Position numbers and translations under genes: made by a program. A stretch of 64,000 bases of DNA from Listeria_A hofi (lineage in GTDB: Bacteria; Bacillota; Bacilli; Lactobacillales; Listeriaceae), in assembly GCF_963575615.1 (NCBI RefSeq), contig NZ_CAUYTL010000004.1, positions 62,001 to 126,000 of the forward strand, given 5' to 3'. Of the stretch, positions 8,303 to 16,506 are shown in pieces. How positions within the stretch are numbered: the first letter of the stretch is position 1; each line of letters begins with the position of its first letter. A model generated the notes under the pieces. It saw only the letters and a list, made by a program, of their open reading frames with translations. It was not told the origin of the DNA and searched no databases.

Positions 8303-9037
8303 ATGAATCCAATCATAGACCACTTGCGAAATCATCGTTCTTTTCGCAAATATCAAGCTGATAAAACGATTCCAAAAGCGCAATTAGACAGTATTGTTCG
8401 TGCTGCTCAGAGCGCTCCATCGTGGATTAATGGACAACAATATTCGATAATCGCAATCCAAAATCCTGAACGTAAAGCAAAGATGGCCGAGCTTTGTGGT
8501 AACCAACCTTACATAGCAGAAAGTTCAGTTTTTCTAGTTTTTGTAGCTGATTTTTATCGTACTCACTTGGCGAGCGAACAACATCAGGGCTCTCTTTCAG
8601 CCGTTCAAAATGTGGATGCTTTACTCGTTGGTGCGACAGACGTGGGGCTTGCTTGCGAAAATGCGATTATTGCTGCGGAATCTTTTGACTTAGGCGTTGT
8701 ATGCATTGGTGGCATTCGTCGTAACATGGCAGACGTCATCGAATTTTTGAAATTGCCAAAGCACGTTTTTCCTGTTGTCGGACTTTGTATTGGCTATCCT
8801 GATGTGGAAATGCCGATTAAACCGCGTTTTCCGAAAGAAGCTATCTACTTCCAAGAAACGTATCAAACCGATGTCGCAGATTTGATGGCAACTTATGATG
8901 AAACCATTATTCCTTTTTCGGCACGTGAGGGTGGTGTTTCGTGGACAGCCCGGGTTTCAAAATTTTACGATAAAGATTACTATCCTTCGATTGCTGAGAC
9001 GTTGAAGCAACAAGGTTTTTTGATGAAAGATGTATAA
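8303..9037 (+). CDS. NADPH-dependent FMN nitroreductase, NfsA-like
   Basis: Flavoprotein of the oxygen-insensitive nitroreductase family, reducing nitro compounds, quinones or flavins with NADPH. The 244-residue protein shows the N-terminal FMN-binding pattern HRSFRKYQADKTIP, the dimer/FMN stretch APSWINGQQYS and CIGGIRRN. GGAGG sits within the five-codon upstream extension and directs initiation to the ATG at 8303. It is followed 19 nt later by manA and may share its transcript. The physiological substrate is unknown. Confidence 0.88.
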   Translation: MNPIIDHLRNHRSFRKYQADKTIPKAQLDSIVRAAQSAPSWINGQQYSIIAIQNPERKAKMAELCGNQPYIAESSVFLVFVADFYRTHLASEQHQGSLSAVQNVDALLVGATDVGLACENAIIAAESFDLGVVCIGGIRRNMADVIEFLKLPKHVFPVVGLCIGYPDVEMPIKPRFPKEAIYFQETYQTDVADLMATYDETIIPFSAREGGVSWTARVSKFYDKDYYPSIAETLKQQGFLMKDV

Positions 9038-9056
9038 AAATTAGGAGGCAAATACA

Positions 9057-10010
9057 ATGACAAAAGCTTTATTTTTAGATTCGGTTTTTCAAGACCGCAT
9101 ATGGGGCGGTACAAAATTACGTGACTTCTTTGGCTATGATATTCCAACAGAGACAACTGGTGAATATTGGGCGATTTCGGCGCACCCAAACGGTCCTTCA
9201 ACAATAAAAAATGGCGAATTTGCTGGGAAAACGTTGACTGAATTATGGGCGGAACAACCTGCTTTATTCGGCAACCCAAAAGAGGCAGTTTTCCCGTTGT
9301 TGACTAAAATTTTGGATGCGAACACGGACTTATCGGTGCAAGTTCATCCAAATGATGCCTATGCAAAGGAGCACGAGAACGGTGAGCTTGGCAAAACTGA
9401 ATGCTGGTATATAATCGATTGTGATCCCGGTGCAGAACTTGTATACGGGCATAATGCGACATCAAAACAACAATTAATTGACTGGACCCGCGATGGGAAA
9501 TGGCATGAATTGCTTCGTAAAGTGGCCATTAAACCAGGCGACTTTTTCTATGTGCCAAGTGGTACGATTCACGCGCTTTGTACAGGGACGCTCGTTTTAG
9601 AAACCCAACAAAGCTCGGATACAACTTATCGCGTGTATGATTACGATCGTGTCGATGCACAAGGCAATAAGCGAGAACTTCACTTGGAAAAATCGATTGA
9701 TGTGACGACTGTTCCACATCATGACGCCGTTTTAAATATCACAACAAAAACAACCGGCGCACTGACTGAAACTACTTTTGTGGAAAGTGAATTTTTTGCC
9801 GTTTACAAATGGGACATTGACGGAAAAGCTGATTTCACTGCGACTGCGCCCTATACGTTGGTCAGTGTCTTAACTGGTGAAGCCACGCTAATCATCGACG
9901 GCGAAGCGACACCTATCAAAAAAGCAGACCATTTCATTTTGCCAGCAACATGCAAGAACTGGACGATTGATGGCCATGTGAGCTGCATAGCTTCAACACC
10001 TGCAAAATAA
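9057..10010 (+). CDS. manA: Mannose-6-phosphate isomerase, class I
   Basis: Zinc-dependent interconversion of mannose 6-phosphate and fructose 6-phosphate in the cytosol. The 317-residue cupin protein shows RIWGGTKL near the N terminus, the metal-binding QVHPND motif around residue 100 and GKTECWYI, with a jelly-roll C terminus. The start has GGAGG at proper spacing after the nitroreductase stop. Besides mannose use, it can feed GDP-mannose or, in reverse, mannose metabolism for wall polymers. Confidence 0.95.
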   Translation: MTKALFLDSVFQDRIWGGTKLRDFFGYDIPTETTGEYWAISAHPNGPSTIKNGEFAGKTLTELWAEQPALFGNPKEAVFPLLTKILDANTDLSVQVHPNDAYAKEHENGELGKTECWYIIDCDPGAELVYGHNATSKQQLIDWTRDGKWHELLRKVAIKPGDFFYVPSGTIHALCTGTLVLETQQSSDTTYRVYDYDRVDAQGNKRELHLEKSIDVTTVPHHDAVLNITTKTTGALTETTFVESEFFAVYKWDIDGKADFTATAPYTLVSVLTGEATLIIDGEATPIKKADHFILPATCKNWTIDGHVSCIASTPAK

Positions 10011-10022
10011 TTTTTTAACCTG

Positions 10023-10051
10023 CCTCCATATCTTTTTATGGAGGTTTTTTT
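10023..10051 (+). terminator. Terminator of manA
   Basis: CCTCCATA (10023-10030) pairs with TATGGAGG (10037-10044), followed by seven T residues. Confidence 0.9.
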
Positions 10052-10128
10052 CACAAACAGAGCACCAGACAAATTTCCCATTTCTATGTTACAATTCAAG
10101 TAATACATAGGAAGGAAGTGCTTGAATT

Positions 10129-10884
10129 ATGAACGAAGCTGTTAAAACATTAGATGGTTGGTTTTCCCTGCATGATTTCAGAACAATTGACTGGCCTGCT
10201 TTAAGAGAGGTTTCCTCCACTGACCGCGACGCTATGCTCAATGAATTACAAAATTTTTTAGGGGATATGGAAATCACAAAAAAAATGGGAGAAGGAGAGC
10301 ATATCGTTTATTCGATTATAGGTCAAAAAGCAGATTTGCTATTTTTCACGCTTCGACCGACGCTTGAGGGTTTGAATGAGGTTGAGAATCAGCTGAATAA
10401 ACTACGTATTGCGGATTATTTATTACCAGCCTATTCTTACGTTTCTGTTGTGGAACTAAGCAATTACTTGGCAAATCACCTGGCGAAAGATGGAGATCCT
10501 TACGAGAATAAACATGTGCGTGAGCGTCTATATCCGGAATTGCCAGCTCGTAAACATATTTGTTTTTATCCGATGACAAAGAGGCGCAATCTAACAGATA
10601 ACTGGTACATGTTGCCGATGGAAGAGCGCCAAACTATGATTCGAGACCACGGGGCGATTGGTCGTACGTATGCTGGAAAAATAAAGCAAATTATTGGCGG
10701 ATCGATTGGTCTTGATGATTTTGAATGGGGCGTGACGCTTTTTGCAGATGACGCGCTTGATTTTAAACGAATTGTTACTGAAATGCGCTTTGATGAGTCT
10801 AGTGCTCGTTTTGCGGAATTTGGTTCGTTTTTGATTGGAAATTATATCACAACAGATGCATTGCCTAATTTCTTTAGAATGTAG
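10129..10884 (+). CDS. hemQ: Coproheme decarboxylase HemQ (ChdC)
   Basis: Final enzyme of the coproporphyrin-dependent heme pathway of Gram-positive bacteria, decarboxylating Fe-coproporphyrin III to heme b with peroxide. The 251-residue protein belongs to the chlorite dismutase-like fold. Tyr147 (CFYPMTKRR) and His174 (IRDHGAIGR) match the catalytic tyrosine and proximal histidine positions of the Listeria enzyme, and it lacks the distal arginine of true chlorite dismutases. Ribosome site AGGAAG. Single gene with its own terminator. Confidence 0.95.
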   Translation: MNEAVKTLDGWFSLHDFRTIDWPALREVSSTDRDAMLNELQNFLGDMEITKKMGEGEHIVYSIIGQKADLLFFTLRPTLEGLNEVENQLNKLRIADYLLPAYSYVSVVELSNYLANHLAKDGDPYENKHVRERLYPELPARKHICFYPMTKRRNLTDNWYMLPMEERQTMIRDHGAIGRTYAGKIKQIIGGSIGLDDFEWGVTLFADDALDFKRIVTEMRFDESSARFAEFGSFLIGNYITTDALPNFFRM

Positions 10885-10890
10885 TATTAG

Positions 10891-10926
10891 AGCCTAGCTT
10901 CCCTTATGGTGAGAGCTAGGCTTTTC
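10891..10926 (+). terminator. Terminator of hemQ
   Basis: AGCCTAGCT (10891-10899) pairs with AGCTAGGCT (10914-10922), followed by a T-rich tail, seven bases after the stop codon. Confidence 0.85.
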
Positions 10927-10975
10927 TGTGTTACTTGACCAAGATTCGGCCTCAACGACTGTTTAACTTTCATAG

Positions 10976-10989
10976 TTACAAAATTGTAA
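10976..10989 (+). promoter_or_regulatory. BceR/VirR-like box upstream of the peptide transporter
   Basis: TTACAAAATTGTAA matches the TNACA-N4-TGTAA pattern of BceR-type regulators exactly. It ends 54 nt before TACACT (11044-11049), the same distance as the box before the yxeA-like genes. A GGAA...A.TC.TTT pattern is also shared in the -35 zone of both. An alternative -10, TATAAG, lies at 11055. Confidence 0.6.
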
Positions 10990-11083
10990 GCCACCTCCTT
11001 CAAAATGTCATCTTACTCAATGGAACGCATTCCTTTTTACCGTTACACTAAGCCTATAAGTTATTTATTTAGGAGGAGTTTAC

Positions 11084-11851
11084 ATGGAAATGGTATTACA
11101 AGCAAAGAATGTTCGTAAAGTTTACGGAATAAAAGGAAATGTGTATACAGCTTTGGATAATATTAGTTTGGAGATCATAAAAGGGGATTTTGTTGGTATC
11201 ATGGGACCTAGTGGTGCCGGGAAATCGACACTACTCAATGTTTTTTCAACAATTGATAAGCCTACATCTGGTGAGATTCAAATTTCAGGGCAAGGACTGG
11301 AGTCGATGAATGAACAGCAAATGTCAACATTCCGTCGTGATCAGCTCGGTTTCATTTTTCAAGATTATAACTTGTTGGATACGCTTAGTGTTCGGGAAAA
11401 TATTATCTTACCGCTTGCACTTGCGAAACGTCCTGTGAAGGAAATGGAAGCAAGTCTTGATAAAGTTGCAGATACATTCGGCATTCGTGACATTTTAGAT
11501 AAGTATCCAAATGAGATTTCTGGTGGACAAAAACAACGGACAGCCGCAAGTCGTGCGATTATTGCCAATCCTAGTTTAATTTTCGCAGATGAACCTACAG
11601 GAGCGCTTGATTCTAAGTCAGCAACAGATTTGCTTGAAAGCTTGAAAGGCCTAAATGAGCAGGCGCATTCAACGATTATGATGGTTACACATGATGCTTA
11701 TGCCGCCAGCTTTTGTAAGCGAATTTTATTCATAAAAGATGGTGCTATTTTTACTGAAATTTATCGCGGAACGAAGACGCGTAAGGAGTTCTTCCAAAAA
11801 ATTCTTGATGTGTTAGCGCAATTAGGGGGCGACATGAATGACGTTATTTGA
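11084..11851 (+). CDS. BceA/AnrA-type ABC transporter ATPase
   Basis: ATP-binding subunit of a peptide-antibiotic sensing and resistance transporter (Peptide-7 exporter family). The 255-residue protein has Walker A GPSGAGKSTL (near residue 45), signature ISGGQKQRTA, Walker B LIFADEPTGALD and the switch His in MMVTHD. It overlaps the start of the permease gene by 14 nt, so the two are translationally coupled. In L. monocytogenes AnrAB is VirR-regulated and contributes to resistance to nisin and bacitracin. No two-component genes lie next to it, as for VirR-controlled transporters. Confidence 0.9.
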   Translation: MEMVLQAKNVRKVYGIKGNVYTALDNISLEIIKGDFVGIMGPSGAGKSTLLNVFSTIDKPTSGEIQISGQGLESMNEQQMSTFRRDQLGFIFQDYNLLDTLSVRENIILPLALAKRPVKEMEASLDKVADTFGIRDILDKYPNEISGGQKQRTAASRAIIANPSLIFADEPTGALDSKSATDLLESLKGLNEQAHSTIMMVTHDAYAASFCKRILFIKDGAIFTEIYRGTKTRKEFFQKILDVLAQLGGDMNDVI

Positions 11852-13772
11852 TTTAGCAAAAAAGAATATTAAACATAATTTCATTCACTACTTCCTCTAT
11901 TTTGCATCAATGAGTTTCTCGATTATGATTTACTATACCTTCGTCTCGTTAGCGAAAGATCCAGCGGTTGTAGAGCGTATCGATAGGAACGCCAAGCTTT
12001 CTGCTGTTTTCAATGCTTCATCGATTGTCTTAATTATTTTTGTTGCCATCTTCATTTTATACTCGAATCATTTTTTCACACGGAAACGCAAAAAGGAGAT
12101 TGGTCTTTATTCTCTACTCGGTCTTCGTAAAAAAGAAATTGGCCGTATGCTTTTCTATGAGAATTTCTTGATGGGTGTTGTCGCACTTGCCGTCGGGATT
12201 GGACTTGGAACATTACTATCTAAGCTTTTTGTCACAATTCTACTTAAAGTCATGGATTTTGGCGGTGTGAGTAATTTCGTCTTTTCAATGGATGCCGTGA
12301 TTAATACAGTCATTATTTTCATCATTATCACACTGATCACATCGCTTAGCGGCTATCGCATTATTTACAGCACAACGCTTCTTGATTTGTTTCATTCAGA
12401 AAGTAAACGTGAAAAAACACCGAAAAACAATCCAGTCTTGGCAATTATAGCGATTTTATTCATTGCAGGAGGCTACTTCCTTGCCCTTCAACCACTTAGC
12501 GAGGACTCTCTACTAGCAAAAATGGGGCCAGGAGCTGGCATGTTGACCATTCTATTCTCTGTAATTATTGGAACCGCGCTACTTCTAAGCAATTTTTTAC
12601 CGTTCCTACTCAATCAAATTCGTAAAAACAAACGAATTTTTTATAATGGGACAAATATTATTAGTAATTCCCAGCTTTCTTTCCGAATTGCTTCAAATGC
12701 TAGAACGCTTGCTGTCATAGCAATTCTAAGTGCTACAACGCTTACTGCAATCGGTGCTATCGGAAGCCTCTACTATAATGTCAACAAAACTTCAGACATG
12801 TCATATCCTTCTACTTTTGAATATGTAATTGTGGATAAGAAAAGTAACGAGGAGGCATTGAAACTTGCTGAAACAAGTACAAAAACACCAATGACTGGTC
12901 ATCAAGAAACGGCTTTGCGCGATATTAAAGCTACTAGCGACCGTGAAATGCCATTTGCATATAGTCCTGATTCTGGCTTCACATTCATTAGCCAAACAGA
13001 TTATAATAAACTTTTAGCTATCCAAGATAATACAGATATCAAAAAAGCGGACCTGCAAGATGACGAAGCAATTCTTATTTCACCTAATTTCAGTCTCGAA
13101 GAAAAATCATCGAGCACGCTTAAAAATCAAACTTTCACCTTAAAAAATAGTACCAATCAACAGGTAACCTTAACAGAAACCTTAGAGCAATCACCACTAG
13201 CCAGTGTTTACTACCTTCTGATTTTGTCTGATAATGTAGCTAAAACAATCTCTACTCAAAAAACACAAACGATACAATCCATCGTAGTTGAGAACCCGAA
13301 AGATGCAGTTGCACTCAGCGATAAAATGGATAAAGTACTACCTGAGGATGCCAATTTTATAAGCTATCCGTCCGGTTATGAAATGTCAATGAGCACAATT
13401 GGCGTACTTCTTTTCATTGGTATGTTTATCGGACTTGTATTCCTTGCTGCTACTGGTAGTATCATCTACTTCAAACAATTAACAGAAGCATATAACGATA
13501 TTGCAACTTATGATATTCTGAAGAAAATAGGCTTGGATCGCAAAGAAATTCGTAAAACAATCGCTAAGCAAGTGCTCGTGATTTTCCTCATACCACTCAT
13601 ACTTGGTATCGCTCATAGCTCTGTCGCACTTAACATGTTCTCCAATATGTTGCAGATGGATCTCACGTTACCAGTTATTATTAGTACTGGAATCTACACA
13701 GCGATGTTCACAATTTACTACTTCCTAACTGTCAATACTTATACGAATATCGTGATGGGAAAAAAGAAATAG
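11838..13772 (+). CDS. BceB/AnrB-type ABC transporter permease
   Basis: A 644-residue membrane subunit with the ten-helix BceB layout: two helices, FtsX domain, then a large extracellular domain of about 200 residues (roughly 310-515) between helices 7 and 8, and three C-terminal helices. That extracellular domain is the hallmark of antimicrobial-peptide sensing transporters. Its start lies inside the ATPase gene. Specificity (bacitracin, nisin or others) cannot be read from sequence. Confidence 0.9.
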   Translation: MTLFDLAKKNIKHNFIHYFLYFASMSFSIMIYYTFVSLAKDPAVVERIDRNAKLSAVFNASSIVLIIFVAIFILYSNHFFTRKRKKEIGLYSLLGLRKKEIGRMLFYENFLMGVVALAVGIGLGTLLSKLFVTILLKVMDFGGVSNFVFSMDAVINTVIIFIIITLITSLSGYRIIYSTTLLDLFHSESKREKTPKNNPVLAIIAILFIAGGYFLALQPLSEDSLLAKMGPGAGMLTILFSVIIGTALLLSNFLPFLLNQIRKNKRIFYNGTNIISNSQLSFRIASNARTLAVIAILSATTLTAIGAIGSLYYNVNKTSDMSYPSTFEYVIVDKKSNEEALKLAETSTKTPMTGHQETALRDIKATSDREMPFAYSPDSGFTFISQTDYNKLLAIQDNTDIKKADLQDDEAILISPNFSLEEKSSSTLKNQTFTLKNSTNQQVTLTETLEQSPLASVYYLLILSDNVAKTISTQKTQTIQSIVVENPKDAVALSDKMDKVLPEDANFISYPSGYEMSMSTIGVLLFIGMFIGLVFLAATGSIIYFKQLTEAYNDIATYDILKKIGLDRKEIRKTIAKQVLVIFLIPLILGIAHSSVALNMFSNMLQMDLTLPVIISTGIYTAMFTIYYFLTVNTYTNIVMGKKK

Positions 13773-13781
13773 ATACAAAAT

Positions 13782-13832
13782 AAGAAGTATGGCGTGCCGT
13801 TCTTGTCGACTGGTACGCCATACTTCTTTCTT
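13782..13832 (+). terminator. Terminator of the peptide transporter operon
   Basis: A perfect 14-bp stem (13782-13795 with 13815-13828) with a 19-nt loop, followed by a T-rich tail. Confidence 0.88.
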
Positions 13833-13892
13833 GTATTTTCATCCACTTACGCTAAAATAGAGATATATCATTTAAAATCGACTGGAGGAACA

Positions 13893-14267
13893 ATGATGGA
13901 AAATTTATCAGAATACTTAGCAAAAATCGACAATCTCGAGCATAGAGCACAGATGGAAGATGTTTTGAACTGGGTGAAAGAAGAATTCCCTAATCTAAAG
14001 TCAAAAATAGCGTGGAATCAACCAATGTTCACTGACCATGAAACGTTCATTATTGGATTTAGCATCGCCAAAAACAATTTCGCCGCGTCACCTGAAGCAA
14101 TAGTAGTCGCACGTTTCTCAGATGCCATCAAAGCAGCTGGCTACACACATACTGCAAATCTAGTCCGATTCCCATGGGATAAGCCAGTGAATTATGATTT
14201 ATTGCGAGATATGATTGCCTTTAATATTACGGATAAAGCAGATTGCGAAACATTTTGGCGAAAATAA
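13893..14267 (+). CDS. fra: Frataxin-like iron chaperone (DUF1801, YdhG/Fra type)
   Basis: A 124-residue DUF1801 protein with the family's KSKIAWNQPMFTDHETFIIGFS stretch in the middle (cut here by wording only) and a C-terminal MIAFNITDKADC region. In B. subtilis the homologue Fra (YdhG) delivers iron for Fe-S cluster and heme synthesis. The frame is open 33 codons earlier through the preceding terminator; GGAGG before the ATG at 13893 sets the start and gives the family length. It lies close to hemQ, consistent with an iron/heme theme, though not in the same operon. Confidence 0.8.
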   Translation: MMENLSEYLAKIDNLEHRAQMEDVLNWVKEEFPNLKSKIAWNQPMFTDHETFIIGFSIAKNNFAASPEAIVVARFSDAIKAAGYTHTANLVRFPWDKPVNYDLLRDMIAFNITDKADCETFWRK

Positions 14268-14282
14268 CAATAGCTTTGGTGA

Positions 14283-14311
14283 AACGTCCTCTCATTTAGT
14301 GGGCGTTTTTT
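14283..14311 (+). terminator. Terminator of the frataxin-like gene
   Basis: AACGTCC (14283-14289) pairs with GGGCGTT (14301-14307, one wobble), then a T run. Confidence 0.8.
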
Positions 14312-14334
14312 AGAGCATATTAGGCTAAAAGACA

Positions 14335-14447
14335 AAAAAATATCGCTAGACCAGCAATGTCAGCAGGTTTAGCGATTAAAAGGGAGTTTAAGGTAAGAAA
14401 GACTCTCAATTACTAAAAAGGGAGAAAAAGTAATTAAGATGTCGTTG
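14335..14447 (-). ncRNA. Candidate CU-rich small RNA with LhrC-like architecture
   Basis: On the minus strand a sigma-A-like promoter (-35 TTGGAT at 14482-14477, 17-nt spacer, -10 TATACA at 14459-14454) predicts a start near 14447. The transcript would hold a 7-bp stem (14408-14414 with 14429-14435) whose loop contains TCTCCC. An unpaired CU-rich linker with ACTCCC follows, then a strong 11-bp terminator hairpin (14342-14376) followed by seven U. The ~113-nt size and UCCC motifs in loop and linker resemble the listerial LhrC family, which binds Shine-Dalgarno regions. No open frame fits. The region is gene-free for 313 bp. Confidence 0.6.
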
Positions 14448-14580
14448 CTTACATGTATAATACCCCGCTATTTGAAATCCAATCCTTTTTTTTTAACCTT
14501 TTTTTGTTAAAGTTAGGTAACAAAAATTACCACATTCCACTTAATATTATGAAATCCCTTCTTACGCAACGCTTTTTATA

Positions 14581-14955
14581 TTACAATACTGGTTTATATT
14601 TTGCTACGGCGATGATAAAACAAATCCATCCGGTGATGAATGCTACGCCGCCAAGTGGAGTTACTGCTCCAAGGACGGTGATTTTAGTGATGCTGAGTAC
14701 ATATAAACTGCCTGAAAACAGAATAATTCCGGTCCCGAACAAATATCCTGCTGTTCGCAATAGTCCACTATTTATTTTGCTAAGTAGTAAACCTACAATT
14801 AGAATCGCTGTGGCATGAAACATTTGATATTGAACGCCTGTTTCGAAAGTTGTGTGATAGCTTCCTAGTATTTCTTTCAACGCATGTGCCCCGAAAGCGC
14901 CTATTCCTACAGCTAAACCTGCAAATATTGCACCTATTATTAACATTTTTCTCAT
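14581..14955 (-). CDS. DUF423 family membrane protein (YwdK-like)
   Basis: A 124-residue protein with four hydrophobic segments. GAFGAHALKEIL near the N terminus and FHATAILIVGLL are typical of DUF423. Function unknown. It is the third gene of a minus-strand run with the YwdI-like protein and an acetyltransferase; ywdI and ywdK are also neighbours in B. subtilis, supporting the assignment. Confidence 0.85.
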   Translation of the reverse strand: MRKMLIIGAIFAGLAVGIGAFGAHALKEILGSYHTTFETGVQYQMFHATAILIVGLLLSKINSGLLRTAGYLFGTGIILFSGSLYVLSITKITVLGAVTPLGGVAFITGWICFIIAVAKYKPVL

Positions 14956-14971
14956 TTCGTATTCGCCCCCT

Positions 14972-15259
14972 CTAAAAATCTAGCAGTGAATCACCATTTG
15001 ATCCATCTTCTGTGTCTATTTTGCCACCATCAATTGTCGCTGATTTGGCTACAGGTAATTCGCCGGTCATCGCTTGATACTCCCTGCTTGAACTGAATGT
15101 TGCTGACGATAAGGGGGACGAGTTTTGATCACGCATTACTTCTATTAATACGGCTAACCCATGTAGATGCAACTGTTTTTCTTGTTCTGATTTGGCCGCT
15201 TTTGCGAGGTTCAATTCCTGCTCCATCTTCATAAAGAGGGTTTGGTCCGATACTGTCAT
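14972..15259 (-). CDS. YwdI-like (DUF5327) hypothetical protein
   Basis: A 95-residue soluble acidic protein; an N-terminal helical part (MKMEQELNLAKAAKSEQEKQLHLHGLAVLIEVM) is followed by a low-complexity Ser/Asp-rich tail. No function is known. Its start codon overlaps the stop of the acetyltransferase gene by one base (TAATG), and the DUF423 gene follows after 16 nt, so the three are one operon. Confidence 0.75.
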   Translation of the reverse strand: MTVSDQTLFMKMEQELNLAKAAKSEQEKQLHLHGLAVLIEVMRDQNSSPLSSATFSSSREYQAMTGELPVAKSATIDGGKIDTEDGSNGDSLLDF

Positions 15260-15831
15260 TATAGGCTTTCCCCCTGCTGGTCTAATTGACGAATTACGCG
15301 TGCTGGATTTCCGGCAACGACCGTGTTCGCGGGCACATCTTTTGTCACAACGGAACCAGATCCAATAACCGCATTATCGCCAATCGTAATTCCTGGATTA
15401 ATTACGCTACGACCGCCAATCCAAACATTATGACCAATCGTGACACTTTTTGCAAATTCTCGTCCACTATTTCGCTCTGTCGCGTCAAGCGGATGGTACG
15501 CTGTATAAACATGGACACCCGGCGCGAACATACAATTGTTACCAATTTTAATCGAAGCGCAATCTAAAAAAACACAATCAAAATTCGCGTAAAAATCATC
15601 GCCAACTTCCATATTATAACCGTAATCAAGACGTACATTCGGCTCCATGTAAACATTTTTTCCTGCTGAGCCTAATAATTCACGAATATGTACTTCACGA
15701 GCAGCAGCATCACTTACAACACCATTAATCTTCGCACATAGTTCACGAGCTCGTTCTCGCCCTGCCACAAGCTCTGGGTCTCCCGCTCGATATAATTCGC
15801 CGCTAATCATCTTTTCACGTTCTGTCATCAT
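15259..15831 (-). CDS. maa: Maltose/galactoside O-acetyltransferase (Maa/LacA family)
   Basis: Hexapeptide-repeat acetyltransferase moving acetyl from acetyl-CoA to the 6-OH of maltose, glucose or galactosides. The N-terminal EREKMISGELYRAGDPEL is the Mac domain. The left-handed beta-helix follows, with the catalytic His in HVYTAYHPLD and the acetyl-CoA site IGHNVWIGGRSVINPG. Several in-frame ATGs exist; the one at 15831 aligns with known Maa N termini and has GGGTGG about nine bases upstream, but 15840 or 15828 are possible. First gene of the maa-ywdI-ywdK run. Confidence 0.88.
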   Translation of the reverse strand: MMTEREKMISGELYRAGDPELVAGRERARELCAKINGVVSDAAAREVHIRELLGSAGKNVYMEPNVRLDYGYNMEVGDDFYANFDCVFLDCASIKIGNNCMFAPGVHVYTAYHPLDATERNSGREFAKSVTIGHNVWIGGRSVINPGITIGDNAVIGSGSVVTKDVPANTVVAGNPARVIRQLDQQGESL

Positions 15832-15890
15832 TTTTTGCATCCACCCTTCCCTATTTTTATCAACTCCTTCCATTATAACGTTTTTCTAAC

Positions 15891-15926
15891 AAAAAGCCCA
15901 ATTCAAAAATGACTTCTGAACTGGGC
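15891..15926 (-). terminator. Terminator of the doxX-like gene
   Basis: A 10-bp stem (15896-15905 with 15917-15926), fully paired with one wobble on the minus strand, followed by five T on that strand. Confidence 0.85.
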
Positions 15927-15936
15927 GGATATCGCA

Positions 15937-16314
15937 TTATTTTTCGCTTGTCGGTAGGAACTGAAATATTTTTTTAAATGAGCCGGTTATAAAAGTTACG
16001 ATGGCTAGTACGAGCAAAGTAAAATCGAACTCATAACCACCGATGAATCCTTTTGAGAAGCTCACGGTCACAATAGCTACTGAAAGAATACCAATAATTA
16101 GCGCAGATGCGTATGGTACCAGCACGCCAAAAACAAGTGCCAAACCACCAATTATTTCAAGTGGAGCGACAATATAAGCCATAAACCCAGGAATTCCTAA
16201 ACTATCGAAAAACTGAACTGTCCCTCCAATCCCGCCTGTGAACTTCTGTAGCCCGTGTAAAAAGACAATCCCACCAAGCAAAATTCGCACAATCAAAATA
16301 CCGTATTTATTCAT
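15937..16314 (-). CDS. DoxX family membrane protein
   Basis: A 125-residue protein with four hydrophobic helices and the DoxX signature (RILLGGIVFLHGLQKFTGG at the N terminus, VAPLEIIGGLALVFG mid). DoxX proteins are associated with redox and detoxification complexes in several bacteria, but the function of short single-domain members is not settled. AAAGGAG precedes the ATG. Monocistronic with its own terminator. Confidence 0.85.
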   Translation of the reverse strand: MNKYGILIVRILLGGIVFLHGLQKFTGGIGGTVQFFDSLGIPGFMAYIVAPLEIIGGLALVFGVLVPYASALIIGILSVAIVTVSFSKGFIGGYEFDFTLLVLAIVTFITGSFKKIFQFLPTSEK

Positions 16315-16506
16315 TTTCTCATCTCCTTTATTTTTATCGTTACATTCATTATGCTGAAAAAATATATCTTACTACTTAACTAGGTATTAATTTTTTCTTA
16401 AATTCTAGCTTTATAACTTCTGATTCATCAGTTTTACTTACTGCAATTTTGCTAAAAAAATGATATCCTAGTGTTGTAGGTACGAAAATGGGAGGATTCT
16501 ATTATT

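Noticed and set aside
8980..9279. 99-residue minus-strand frame between the nitroreductase and manA
   Set aside because: It overlaps both real genes on the opposite strand and has no ribosome site.
13794..13892. 33-codon N-terminal extension of the frataxin-like gene
   Set aside because: It runs through the transporter terminator hairpin; the GGAGG before 13893 and the family length support the shorter form.
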